Shown: positions 1 through 7,393 of the stretch, piece after piece
Layout of the letters: each line of letters starts with the position of its first letter
Position numbering within the stretch: the stretch's first letter is position 1
Source: an uncultured Paracoccaceae bacterium
GTDB lineage: Bacteria > Pseudomonadota > Alphaproteobacteria > Rhodobacterales > Rhodobacteraceae
NCBI GenBank assembly: GCA_951812615.1
Contig: CATOSU010000003.1
Location: 372,001-436,000 of the forward strand
DNA: 64,000 bases
Direction: 5' to 3'
Notes under the pieces: generated by a model
What the model was told of the DNA's origin: nothing
The model's input: the letters and a program-made list of their open reading frames with translations, nothing else
Database searches by the model: none
Made by a program: the position numbers and the translations under genes

Positions 1-215
1 TGCACATGGGTTTCAAGAATCCACTGCGGATCCAGGTTTTCGGAGCGGATATAAGCAATAATGTCATCGGCGCTCTTGGTGGACGTGCGGCCCGAGGCAT
101 GGTCGAAATCCAGAACGCTGTCGATGATGGCGCAGGCCCGGCCTTCGGGTTCCTGAACTACAAAGGATGCCGTGTTGGTGGCTTCGTCGAAGAAGGCTTT
201 CACAAAAGGTGTCAT
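1..215 (-). CDS. MBL-fold metallo-hydrolase, persulfide dioxygenase-like (3' part outside window)
   Basis: The minus strand reads 71 residues from an ATG at 213-215 into the left window edge. The translation starts MTPFVKAFFDEATNTASF, contains VLDFDHASGRTS, and ends ILETHVH, which is the start of the THxHxDH metal-binding motif of the metallo-beta-lactamase fold. The N-terminal pattern fits the Blh/ETHE1-type sulfur dioxygenases that oxidise glutathione persulfide. Only the first strands are visible, so the substrate is inferred. An AT-rich palindrome lies 60 bp upstream and is the probable operator. Other MBL hydrolases cannot be excluded from this fragment. Confidence 0.75.
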   Translation of the reverse strand, partial: MTPFVKAFFDEATNTASFVVQEPEGRACAIIDSVLDFDHASGRTSTKSADDIIAYIRSENLDPQWILETHV

Positions 216-275
216 GGCAGTGTTATCCTGTACGTGGCGAAACCAGCGGCGCATTTCGCCGCGGTGAACAGAATA

Positions 276-297
276 TATATTAGAATAATCTAATGTA
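276..297. promoter_or_regulatory. AT-rich palindrome, possible BigR/SqrR-type operator
   Basis: The core ATTAGA-ATAA-TCTAAT at 279-294 is a perfect 6-4-6 inverted repeat, with partial extension on both sides (TA/TA at 276-277 and 296-297). It is conspicuously AT-rich in a G+C-rich sequence and sits between the MBL-fold gene and the small membrane protein gene. ArsR-family persulfide sensors of the BigR/SqrR group bind AT-rich palindromes at promoters of such hydrolases. The family assignment of the site is inference. Confidence 0.55.
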
Positions 298-310
298 AAG
301 GGGTGCGCTG

Positions 311-529
311 TCAGCCGAGGATGATTCCGATCACGACCAGCATCAGGCCGATCACGGACAGAAACATCGCACCCAGATTGACAGGCAACACGGATTGAAT
401 AACCGCGCGCAGGGCGTCGTCGTCAATTCCGGAACGCCGCGCGCGGGCAACGCGCAGTATGCACCAGATCAGCCCGGCCAGCCCCAGCAGGGAAACCACC
501 GCACCGCCCCAGATCATCGCATCATACAT
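311..529 (-). CDS. small two-TM membrane protein, function unknown
   Basis: This 72-residue protein has two hydrophobic helices, about residues 5-25 and 48-71. They are joined by a short basic and polar loop (RVARARRSGIDDDALR). The loop is the likely cytoplasmic segment. I do not recognise a named family. Short proteins of this shape are common in Rhodobacteraceae. It stands between the MBL-fold gene and gapR, on the opposite strand from the latter. Confidence 0.6.
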   Translation of the reverse strand: MYDAMIWGGAVVSLLGLAGLIWCILRVARARRSGIDDDALRAVIQSVLPVNLGAMFLSVIGLMLVVIGIILG

Positions 530-668
530 CTCAGTCCCCTTTGCCCGAGCGTGCCCGGCCTATTGCATCACCGCCCCTCGTGCAAGACGGCGCGCAGGCT
601 CTTGCAACGCAAGGCGCGGGCGCGTATCCCGCAGGTTCCCCCGATTGGCAGCCTGACGGAGACCTGAA

Positions 669-926
669 ATGGACGAGACCCAGACCGACGAAAGCTATCG
701 CGTAACCGCGGGCGAGCTGCGCCAGTTCATTGAACGGTTCGAGCGGCTGGAAATTGAGAAGAAGGACCTTGCCGATCAGCAGAAAGAGGTCATGGCCGAA
801 GCCAAGGCGCGGGGCTACGACACCAAGGTGATGCGCAAGCTGGTTGCCCTGCGCAAACGCGACAAGGATGACATTGCCGAAGAAGAGGCAGTGTTGGAAA
901 TGTACAAGGCCGCGCTGGGAATGTGA
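669..926 (+). CDS. gapR: GapR-family nucleoid-associated protein (DUF2312)
   Basis: The 85-residue protein matches GapR/DUF2312: TAGELRQFIERFERLE begins a long coiled-coil helix, followed by KKDLADQQKEVMAEAKARGYD and KVMRKLVALRKRD. In Caulobacter, GapR forms a clamp on overtwisted AT-rich DNA ahead of replication and transcription and stimulates type II topoisomerases. Length is close to the Caulobacter protein (about 89 aa). It is monocistronic and converges on modC with 14 bp between the two stop codons. Function is by family. Confidence 0.93.
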   Translation: MDETQTDESYRVTAGELRQFIERFERLEIEKKDLADQQKEVMAEAKARGYDTKVMRKLVALRKRDKDDIAEEEAVLEMYKAALGM

Positions 927-940
927 CGGGTGCGGTCGGG

Positions 941-2026
941 TCAGCCCCGGCCGACATCGACAGGATCGACCGACACCGCCTTGATCACGGCGTACAGGGT
1001 CTGACCGGGTGCAAGCTTCAGCGCGTCCGCCGACCGGCGGGTGACCCGTGCCAGCACATAGTCTTCGCCACAGCGCAACTGGCAGATGACACCGGGTCCT
1101 TCGCCCTCTTTCAGTTCGCTCACCACTGCCGGCAGAACGTTCAGGGCAGAAAGCCCCCGGGGCTCCTGCAGGGACAGGATGACGTCCTGCGCCAGAATGC
1201 GCACCCGCGTGGACGCGCCTGGCTGCAGGTTGGTTTGCGGCAACAGCAACCGTCCCCCGGATACCGACAGTTCCGAAAGCCCGTCGGGATGATGCGTAAC
1301 GACGCGCGCCGGCAGGATCGATCCCGCCTCGCGAACACCCAGCGGCCGGATCATGCGCAGGTCCGACAGCACGGTTTCCGCCGGGCCGGTGCGGGTCACC
1401 TGACCGTTTTCCATAACGACGACAGTCGTTGCCAGCCGCGCAACCTCGGCCACCGAGTGGCTGACATAGAGCATCGGAACACCCAGATCGTCGCGCAATC
1501 GCTCCAGGTAGGGAAGAATCCCGGCCTTGCGGCCGCTGTCCAGCGCCGCAAGAGGTTCGTCCAGCAGCAGCATCCGGGGCCGCGACAGCAGGGCCCGGCC
1601 GATGGCAACGCGCTGTTTTTCCCCGCCGGACAGGTCGCCGGGGTGCCGGTCCAGCAGGCTGCCAATGTCAAGCAGGGCGCAAACCTCTTCGACTGTGGGG
1701 CCGGACCGGTTGCGCGCAAATCGCATGCCATAGACCAGGTTGGCGCTGACCTTCAGATGTGGAAACAGACGGGCGTCCTGAAACACGTATCCAAGCTGGC
1801 GCTTGTGGGCGGGCAGCAACTGGCCTGCAGCGCTGTCGAACAAAACCGAGCCATTGAGCGTGATCCGCCCGCTGTCTGGGCGAAGAAGGCCCGCGACCGC
1901 GTTCACCACGCTGGTCTTGCCCGCGCCTGAACGCCCGAACAGCGCGGTGATGCCGGCTGGCGCTTCGAACCGGGCGTTCAGGGTGAAACCCGGCAACGCG
2001 TGACTGATATCCAGCGACAGGGTCAT
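941..2026 (-). CDS. modC: molybdate ABC transporter ATP-binding protein ModC
   Basis: The 361-residue ATPase energises molybdate import. An N-terminal ABC domain shows Walker A GRSGAGKTS near residue 32, the signature LSGGEKQR, and Walker B LLLDEPLAAL. A C-terminal extension of about 120 residues corresponds to the TOBE/Mop-type oxyanion-binding domain usual in ModC. It is the last gene of modABC: its ATG overlaps the modB stop by 4 bases, so the subunits are probably translationally coupled. Length is typical of the family. Confidence 0.96.
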   Translation of the reverse strand: MTLSLDISHALPGFTLNARFEAPAGITALFGRSGAGKTSVVNAVAGLLRPDSGRITLNGSVLFDSAAGQLLPAHKRQLGYVFQDARLFPHLKVSANLVYGMRFARNRSGPTVEEVCALLDIGSLLDRHPGDLSGGEKQRVAIGRALLSRPRMLLLDEPLAALDSGRKAGILPYLERLRDDLGVPMLYVSHSVAEVARLATTVVVMENGQVTRTGPAETVLSDLRMIRPLGVREAGSILPARVVTHHPDGLSELSVSGGRLLLPQTNLQPGASTRVRILAQDVILSLQEPRGLSALNVLPAVVSELKEGEGPGVICQLRCGEDYVLARVTRRSADALKLAPGQTLYAVIKAVSVDPVDVGRG

Positions 2027-2709
2027 CTGCGCACCGTCCGACGCGCCAGAAACTCAGACGCCAGCAGGGCGCCCATCGAAACCGCGACCGAAATCAGCAC
2101 CAGCCGCATAGCCGCGGCCTCTCCGCCCGGCACCTGCAGAAAGGCATAGACCGCCGATGGCAGGGTCTGGGTCTGACCGGGAATGTTCGAGACAAAGGTG
2201 ATTGTCGCACCAAACTCGCCCATCGCCTTGGCAAAGGCCAGAATTGCGCCGGCAATCAGGCCGGGCATGATCAGCGGCAGCGTGACGGTTGCAAAGACCC
2301 AGCCCCGGGAGGCGCCCAGCGTCGCGGCGGCCTCTTCAAGTTTCGGGTCCACGGCCTCCACCGCCAGCCGCATCGCGCGGACCATCAGTGGAAAGGCCAT
2401 GATCGCCGCGGCCAACACGGCGCCGGTCCAGCGGAAGGCCAGCACCACGCCGAACACATCTGCGAGCACCCGCCCGGCCGGTCCCTGAGGTCCGAAGGCG
2501 AGCAACAGCAGATAACCAGTGACGACCGGCGGCAGGACCAGCGGCAGATGGATCAGCCCGTTCAGCAATCCCTTGCCCGGAAAGTTCCAGCGGGCCAGCG
2601 CGACCGCGGCCAGCAACCCGAATGGCAGGCTGAGAACCGTCGCGACCAACGCCACGCGCAGCGACAGGGCCACCGCCTGCCATTCTTCGGGGCCAAGCCA
2701 GCCGGTCAC
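2023..2709 (-). CDS. modB: molybdate ABC transporter permease ModB
   Basis: The 228-residue inner-membrane permease has five to six hydrophobic helices. The binding-protein-dependent transport motif is present (LEEAAATLGASRGWVFATVTLPL, residues ~120-145), including the EAA loop that contacts ModC. It forms the channel through which ModA-delivered molybdate enters the cytoplasm. Start and stop each overlap the neighbouring mod gene by 4 bases. Family length is normal. Confidence 0.96.
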   Translation of the reverse strand: MTGWLGPEEWQAVALSLRVALVATVLSLPFGLLAAVALARWNFPGKGLLNGLIHLPLVLPPVVTGYLLLLAFGPQGPAGRVLADVFGVVLAFRWTGAVLAAAIMAFPLMVRAMRLAVEAVDPKLEEAAATLGASRGWVFATVTLPLIMPGLIAGAILAFAKAMGEFGATITFVSNIPGQTQTLPSAVYAFLQVPGGEAAAMRLVLISVAVSMGALLASEFLARRTVRR

Positions 2710-3485
2710 GAAATCTCCTCCGGCGTCAGAAATCCGTGCGCTGCAAATATCGCCTGCGCCTCCGGACCGTCTGTCAGAAAGCGCCAGAATGGCTTTGCTG
2801 TATCCGTTGCATCCCGCAGTAGCGCCGCCGGATAGAGGATAGCGCTGTGGCTGTCTTGCGGGAAATCGCCCAGAACGCGAACACCCGGTTCTGCACGTGC
2901 GTCGGTTGCATAAACGATACCCATCGGTGCGGCCCCCAGCGAGACCAGACGCAATGCAGCGCGCACGTTATCTGTCTGAGCGACTTTGGGGTGGACGGCA
3001 TCCCAGACCCCCAGCGAGATGAGCGCTTCGCGCCCATAGATGCCGGCGGGTACCGCATCAACCAGCGCCATGGCCAACCGGCCGTGCCCCAGTGCCTGCG
3101 CCAGCGGAAAGCCGGACGCGATCGACAGCGTCACCGCTTCGTCCTGTCCCGCGATCAGAACCAGCCGGTTCGACAGGAAATCCTTGCGGCCGGCCACCAG
3201 ACCGGCCTCATCCAGAACGTCCATCCAACCCGGGTTCGCCGAAATGAACAGGTCTGCCGGTGCGCCCAGCTCGATCTGTCTGGCCAGCACGGAACTACCT
3301 GCATAGGTCACATGCACGGTCTTGCCGGTCTGCTTGGAATAGACTGCAACCACCTCGTCCAGGGCCGTTTTCAGGCTGGCCGCTGCGAATACCCGCGCTT
3401 CGGCGGCGACGCCCATCGCCCCGGCACACAGCGCCAATACGGTCAGCCCGGCCAATGCGGTATGTCGGAAGAGGGCATGGCGCAT
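2706..3485 (-). CDS. modA: molybdate-binding periplasmic protein ModA
   Basis: The 259-residue precursor starts MRHALFRHTALAGL with a Sec signal peptide ending near AEARVFAAASLK. FAAASL and the later YAGSSVLARQIELGAPADLFISA are hallmarks of ModA, whose Ser residues bind the oxyanion. I chose the ATG at 3485 because a 12-residue upstream extension would place charged residues before the signal peptide. It is first in modABC and supplies Mo for molybdopterin enzymes. No clear ModE operator was found upstream. Confidence 0.94.
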   Translation of the reverse strand: MRHALFRHTALAGLTVLALCAGAMGVAAEARVFAAASLKTALDEVVAVYSKQTGKTVHVTYAGSSVLARQIELGAPADLFISANPGWMDVLDEAGLVAGRKDFLSNRLVLIAGQDEAVTLSIASGFPLAQALGHGRLAMALVDAVPAGIYGREALISLGVWDAVHPKVAQTDNVRAALRLVSLGAAPMGIVYATDARAEPGVRVLGDFPQDSHSAILYPAALLRDATDTAKPFWRFLTDGPEAQAIFAAHGFLTPEEIS

Positions 3486-3561
3486 ATTCGGCGTCAGGGT
3501 TTCGTTGCGTGGTTCATCCAACCGGTATGCCGCCCGGCCCGCCCGAGGGCAAGGCGCAGGC

Positions 3562-4437
3562 TCAGGGCTCGATAAAGGTCACACCGGGAATGCGCTGTAT
3601 GCGGAAGACATCTTCGTCGTAGATGTCGGTGAGCTCGTCGACCAGCGCATCGTCCCAGCCGGGCAGGTCGAGCTCTTCCTCGAGCTGGTCTTCCAGCGCG
3701 AACTTGTCAAGAAAAGCCGAAACGATGCGCCTGATCTGCATCTCGGTGATGCCTTCATGGGCGTCCAGATAGGACTGAAACCGGTGCATGCCTTCCTCGG
3801 ACATGATTTCGGCCAGTAGGTCGTAGGTTCCGGTTATCTCCGTCCCATGGTCCAGCCCGGCCAGTTCACGCACCAGCTGTCCCCAGATCAGCGGCGTATC
3901 CTCGTTGCACCAGACCGTGACGTTCACGTCGGGGGCATCCGTACGCACCCGTTCGATCAGGTCGGACCACAGGATACTCCGCGGGTCGACGCCACCGGAA
4001 AACTCCTCGAATTCCTGCCGGGGTGACCGTTTGAACAGTTCGGGCAGGAAGCTGGCGGTGTTCCGGATGCCGATGAACATCTCTACCTGGTCGTGCGGGA
4101 AGAGGTCGCACATGCTGGCCATGCGGGGCCCGGCCATCGGATAGATCTGTCCGTGCCGGATGGCAGCGCGCGGCGCACCGAAGAAGTTCGAATTGGACAG
4201 GATCATGCGATCCGCGCGGGCGTCGTCGAGGATCGCGTCAAGCAACACATCGCGGGCTTCCGGTCCCGGCGGCGCCCCTTTCAAGGCATTGAGCGTTTTT
4301 TTCAGCAGGGTCCGATACCGGCTGGGTCCGGGCACAGCGATGCCAAGCTCCGAAAACCCGGGCGCGTTGCGCATCAGGCATTTGATCAGGCGCTCTTCGT
4401 CTGTGAAATGGGCGCCGGTGTGAATAGCAATTTGCAT
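3562..4437 (-). CDS. conserved hypothetical protein, possibly sulfotransferase-like
   Basis: A 291-residue soluble protein is encoded from the ATG at 4435-4437 (MQIAIHTGAHFTDEERL). The reading frame is open further upstream, but that part looks non-coding. Visible segments include CLMRNAPGFSELGIAVPGPSRYR, MILSNSNFFGAPRAAI and MFIGIRNTASFLPELFKR. The alternation of a short N-terminal beta strand, an acceptor-like SNSNF segment and an IRN turn resembles sulfotransferase-like or nucleotide-dependent folds. The true P-loop is weak (HTGAHF), so function is not assigned. No signal peptide is visible. Downstream lies modA on the same strand, 76 bp away. Confidence 0.7.
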   Translation of the reverse strand: MQIAIHTGAHFTDEERLIKCLMRNAPGFSELGIAVPGPSRYRTLLKKTLNALKGAPPGPEARDVLLDAILDDARADRMILSNSNFFGAPRAAIRHGQIYPMAGPRMASMCDLFPHDQVEMFIGIRNTASFLPELFKRSPRQEFEEFSGGVDPRSILWSDLIERVRTDAPDVNVTVWCNEDTPLIWGQLVRELAGLDHGTEITGTYDLLAEIMSEEGMHRFQSYLDAHEGITEMQIRRIVSAFLDKFALEDQLEEELDLPGWDDALVDELTDIYDEDVFRIQRIPGVTFIEP

Positions 4438-4669
4438 CTGGGACGGTTTGGCCTGCGGTTCTGCTCGTCCCGTAATCAAACAGTTTTGCGTGTCGGATTC
4501 AACGTCACCGCCTGCCGCACCCGGCGTGGCGTGCTGGTTTTGTGGCCCGACCGGTATCGAAACGGCGCGCAGAACCGGTTTGAATTCCGGGTTAACGCGC
4601 GGTGCCGTGGTTAGGAATCCGAGTGCCGCCAACGCCGACGGCGGATTGCCCGGATAATAGGTACTGCGG

Positions 4670-5326
4670 TCATTCTGCTGCAGTTTTGAGTGTCGCCATA
4701 AGACAGCGGAATTTTTCGCCCTGAACGGCCACGTGGCCCCGCAGCGCGCTGGCCGCTGTCGCGGCGTCGCCTTTTTCCAGCGCCAGCAGGATTGCGCGGT
4801 GCTCGTCCAGAGATTGTGCCATACGCCCCCGCAGCCTTAGCTGCCGGCGCCGGAAGGGCTTCAGCCGCCTGTGCAATTGCGTCGTTTCCGCTTCGAGAAA
4901 GGAATTGCCGGATTGTTGGTAGATGATCTTATGAAAACACTCATTTTCGAGATAGTATGTTTCAACGTCCTGTCGTTCCACGGCCCTTTGGCATCTCAGG
5001 TTCGCCTCGCGCAGGTCCGACAAGGCTTCCTCGGAGATCCTCATCGCGGCAAGCCGGCCGCAAACTGCTTCCATCTCGGCCATCACCTCGAACATCTCGA
5101 TCAATTCGACGGGTCCGGGTTGCCTGACAAATGCGCCCCGGCGCGGAATAAGCTCGACCAGGCCAGTCAGGGCAAGCCGCTGCAACGCTTCGCGCAATGG
5201 AGTTCTGGATACGCCGAACTGGCTGGCGATGCGCACCTCGTCCAGACGGTCGCCGTCCGAAAACGTTCCGTCGAAAATCCGTTCTTCCAGGTTTTCGGCA
5301 ATCCTGTCCGCGCGACGCTGTTCCAT
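4670..5326 (-). CDS. GntR/FCD-family regulator, MatR-like
   Basis: The 218-residue protein begins MEQRRADRIAENLEERIFDG at 5326. The N-terminal winged helix carries the GntR signature (GDRLDEVRIASQFGVSRTPLREALQRL) and the rest is the all-helical FCD ligand domain with metal-type positions (ENECFHKIIYQ). It is transcribed away from a malonyl-CoA decarboxylase gene, and a TGTATACA palindrome lies in the shared promoter region. Rhizobial MatR, which controls matABC, binds a TTGTATACA-type site, so a malonate-responsive repressor is the best inference. The ligand is not shown by sequence alone. Confidence 0.85.
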   Translation of the reverse strand: MEQRRADRIAENLEERIFDGTFSDGDRLDEVRIASQFGVSRTPLREALQRLALTGLVELIPRRGAFVRQPGPVELIEMFEVMAEMEAVCGRLAAMRISEEALSDLREANLRCQRAVERQDVETYYLENECFHKIIYQQSGNSFLEAETTQLHRRLKPFRRRQLRLRGRMAQSLDEHRAILLALEKGDAATAASALRGHVAVQGEKFRCLMATLKTAAE

Positions 5327-5373
5327 CGCTTTTTCTAACCTCTGCCATAATAAAAATGCAAGATAGACGATTT

Positions 5374-5381
5374 TGTATACA
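5374..5381. promoter_or_regulatory. TGTATACA palindrome, candidate MatR operator
   Basis: A perfect 8-bp palindrome inside the context TTTTGTATACATAG lies 48 bp upstream of the GntR-type regulator start and 160 bp upstream of the decarboxylase start. Published MatR/MdcY-type sites share the TTGTATACA core, so this is a likely autoregulatory and divergent operator. Confidence 0.65.
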
Positions 5382-5542
5382 TAGCACTTGATCCGCAAAT
5401 CCTGACTTCGCTATCGTTGCGGGGTTGCGACACCGGCCCCGACTGGCAGGATTTTCCCGGGAGGACACGAGGACCTGATGCTGATTATGGAAACCGCCGC
5501 ACCGGCGAAAAAGATTGCCGGTCTGATCGTGGCGGCTGAGGG

Positions 5543-6802
5543 ATGACATTGCTGGCCGATCTTCTGTCTACCGTGTTCGAACGGCGCTATCGCCGTGACG
5601 CGTCCGAAACTGCCACGGATGGTCGCCCGCTGACCGAACTTGCCGCCGCTCTTGTCGGATCGGCTGGCGAAACCACCGGTTTGGCGCTGGCCCGCGAAAT
5701 CCTGTCGCGGTTCGCCGAACTGGATAATGAGGCAAAACTTGCCTTTTTCATCGACATCGCCACGACGATGAACATTGATCCCGAAACGGTCCGGACCACG
5801 CTGGACGAATACGAGCGGACCCCGTCCAGGGCCACCTACCGCGCCTTTGCCGAAGCCGCCGAACCCGCCAGGCAAGAGTTTGTCCGCCGACTGAACCGTG
5901 TGCCGGGCGCCACCGGAGCCTTGGTTGACATGCGCGCAGACCTACTGCGGCTGGGCGGCAATGAACCGGAACTTCAGGCGCTGGACCTGGATTTCCGTCA
6001 CCTCTTTGTTTCGTGGTTCAACCGCGGTTTTCTGGTTCTGCGCCCGATCAGTTGGGAAAGCCCCGCGCATATCCTTGAAAAGATCATCGCGTATGAGGCC
6101 GTGCACGCGATTGACAGCTGGGATGATCTGCGCCGCCGGCTCGAACCGTCCGACAGGCGATGCTTTGCCTTCTTTCATCCGTCGATGCCGGACGAGCCGC
6201 TGATTTTCGTCGAAGTGGCGCTGACCAAGGGGATCCCCGGATCGGTTCAGGCCCTGTTGGCGGAGGACCGTGCCGCGATGCCGGCGGAGGATGCAGACAC
6301 CGCTGTGTTCTACTCCATTTCAAACTGTCAGGCGGGTTTGGCCAGCATTTCCTTTGGCAACTCGCTGATCAAACAGGTCGCAGCGGATCTGTCTGCCGAG
6401 CTTTCGGCGCTGGAGACTTTTGTCACATTGTCGCCCGTTCCCGAACTGGCCGGGTGGCTTGGGCAGGTCGGGTTGGAGTTGGACGCGGATGACCCCGACA
6501 GGATGCGGGTACTTGCTGCGCACTACCTGCTGAATGCAAAGTCACCGGGCGGATTGCCTCTGGATCCTGTTGCGCGGTTCCACCTGGGCAATGGCGCGAT
6601 CGTTCACGCCGTCCACGCCGATGCGGACACCTCTGACAAGGGACTGGCTCAGTCGGGCGGAATTATGGTTAATTACCTCTACGACCTCTCGAAGGTCGCG
6701 CAGAACCACGAACGATTTGCCACCACACGTGAAGTTACGGCCACCTCCGAGGTTACCGCGCTGGCCACGTCGGTTTCGGTTCCTTCCGTCGAAGAAAACT
6801 GA
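5543..6802 (+). CDS. malonyl-CoA decarboxylase
   Basis: The 419-residue protein converts malonyl-CoA to acetyl-CoA and CO2. The N-terminal helical part (residues ~1-90) is followed by the acetyltransferase-like catalytic domain, with conserved stretches FFHPSMPDEPLIFVEVAL, VFYSISNCQAGL and ARFHLGNGA, where the catalytic Ser and His of the family lie. Length fits bacterial MCDs. The last ~30 residues, rich in Thr, Val and Ser (ATTREVTATSEVTA), form an unstructured-looking tail. The Shine-Dalgarno is weak (GCTGAGGG close to the ATG). Divergent from a MatR-like regulator, consistent with malonate use. Confidence 0.93.
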   Translation: MTLLADLLSTVFERRYRRDASETATDGRPLTELAAALVGSAGETTGLALAREILSRFAELDNEAKLAFFIDIATTMNIDPETVRTTLDEYERTPSRATYRAFAEAAEPARQEFVRRLNRVPGATGALVDMRADLLRLGGNEPELQALDLDFRHLFVSWFNRGFLVLRPISWESPAHILEKIIAYEAVHAIDSWDDLRRRLEPSDRRCFAFFHPSMPDEPLIFVEVALTKGIPGSVQALLAEDRAAMPAEDADTAVFYSISNCQAGLASISFGNSLIKQVAADLSAELSALETFVTLSPVPELAGWLGQVGLELDADDPDRMRVLAAHYLLNAKSPGGLPLDPVARFHLGNGAIVHAVHADADTSDKGLAQSGGIMVNYLYDLSKVAQNHERFATTREVTATSEVTALATSVSVPSVEEN

Positions 6803-7393
6803 ATCTAATGGCCAACCGTCTCCACGATGGATTGTTTGGTGTGCATCACGGAATAACCACAGCAGTCCGGCACCTGTAAAACGGACAGGTGATCACCCGT
6901 CAGGCGTATTTGTCGCCGGGCGCGCCACTTACCAGTTCGACACCGGCCACCGCGATGGCGACGGTCTTGCCGCCTTCCAGTACTCGTGGGAGCGACCGGA
7001 CGTTCCAAGAGTGTCATGCTGACACGCGGCAAACTTCGTACACGATCCGTCCGCGTCGCAAAGCCCGCGACGATAGTCGTATTCTTGTAGGAAGCCAGTT
7101 CAAGCTTGCAGCGTTGCCACCTGCGCGGTACGGGGTCCCCAAGTTGGATTGCTGGCCGTCCGACCCGCATGGGTTGTGCGTGCCTTGCCTTTGACGGGCT
7201 GCGACAGGTCAGGGTTGGTCAGGATGTCCTGTATGTGTATGAACAGGCCGGAAATTACGCCGGATTTGCGTGTCGGATGCCCGAATAGACCGGGCGGTGT
7301 ACCTGGCCGTCTTGTCGGTGCATCATGGTGCGTCATCGTTGAAAGAAACGCATTCTGCTTGGGGAATGCCGGCTTGATCGAAAAGAGAATAGT
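6803..7393. other. 591-bp region without a convincing gene
   Basis: Short frames exist on both strands but none has a recognisable domain, a good ribosome site or consistent coding character. A minus-strand segment around 6915-6990 reads protein-like (VLEGGKTVAIAVAGVEL) but opens directly after a stop codon and has no start, which could mean a gene remnant. The last 15 bases before 7394 supply an AAGAGA ribosome site for the next gene. Confidence 0.5.

Noticed and set aside
6803-7393. Genes in the gap before the asparagine-synthase-like gene
   Set aside because: Several short frames, one with a protein-like segment at about 6915-6990 minus, lack starts, ribosome sites and recognisable domains.
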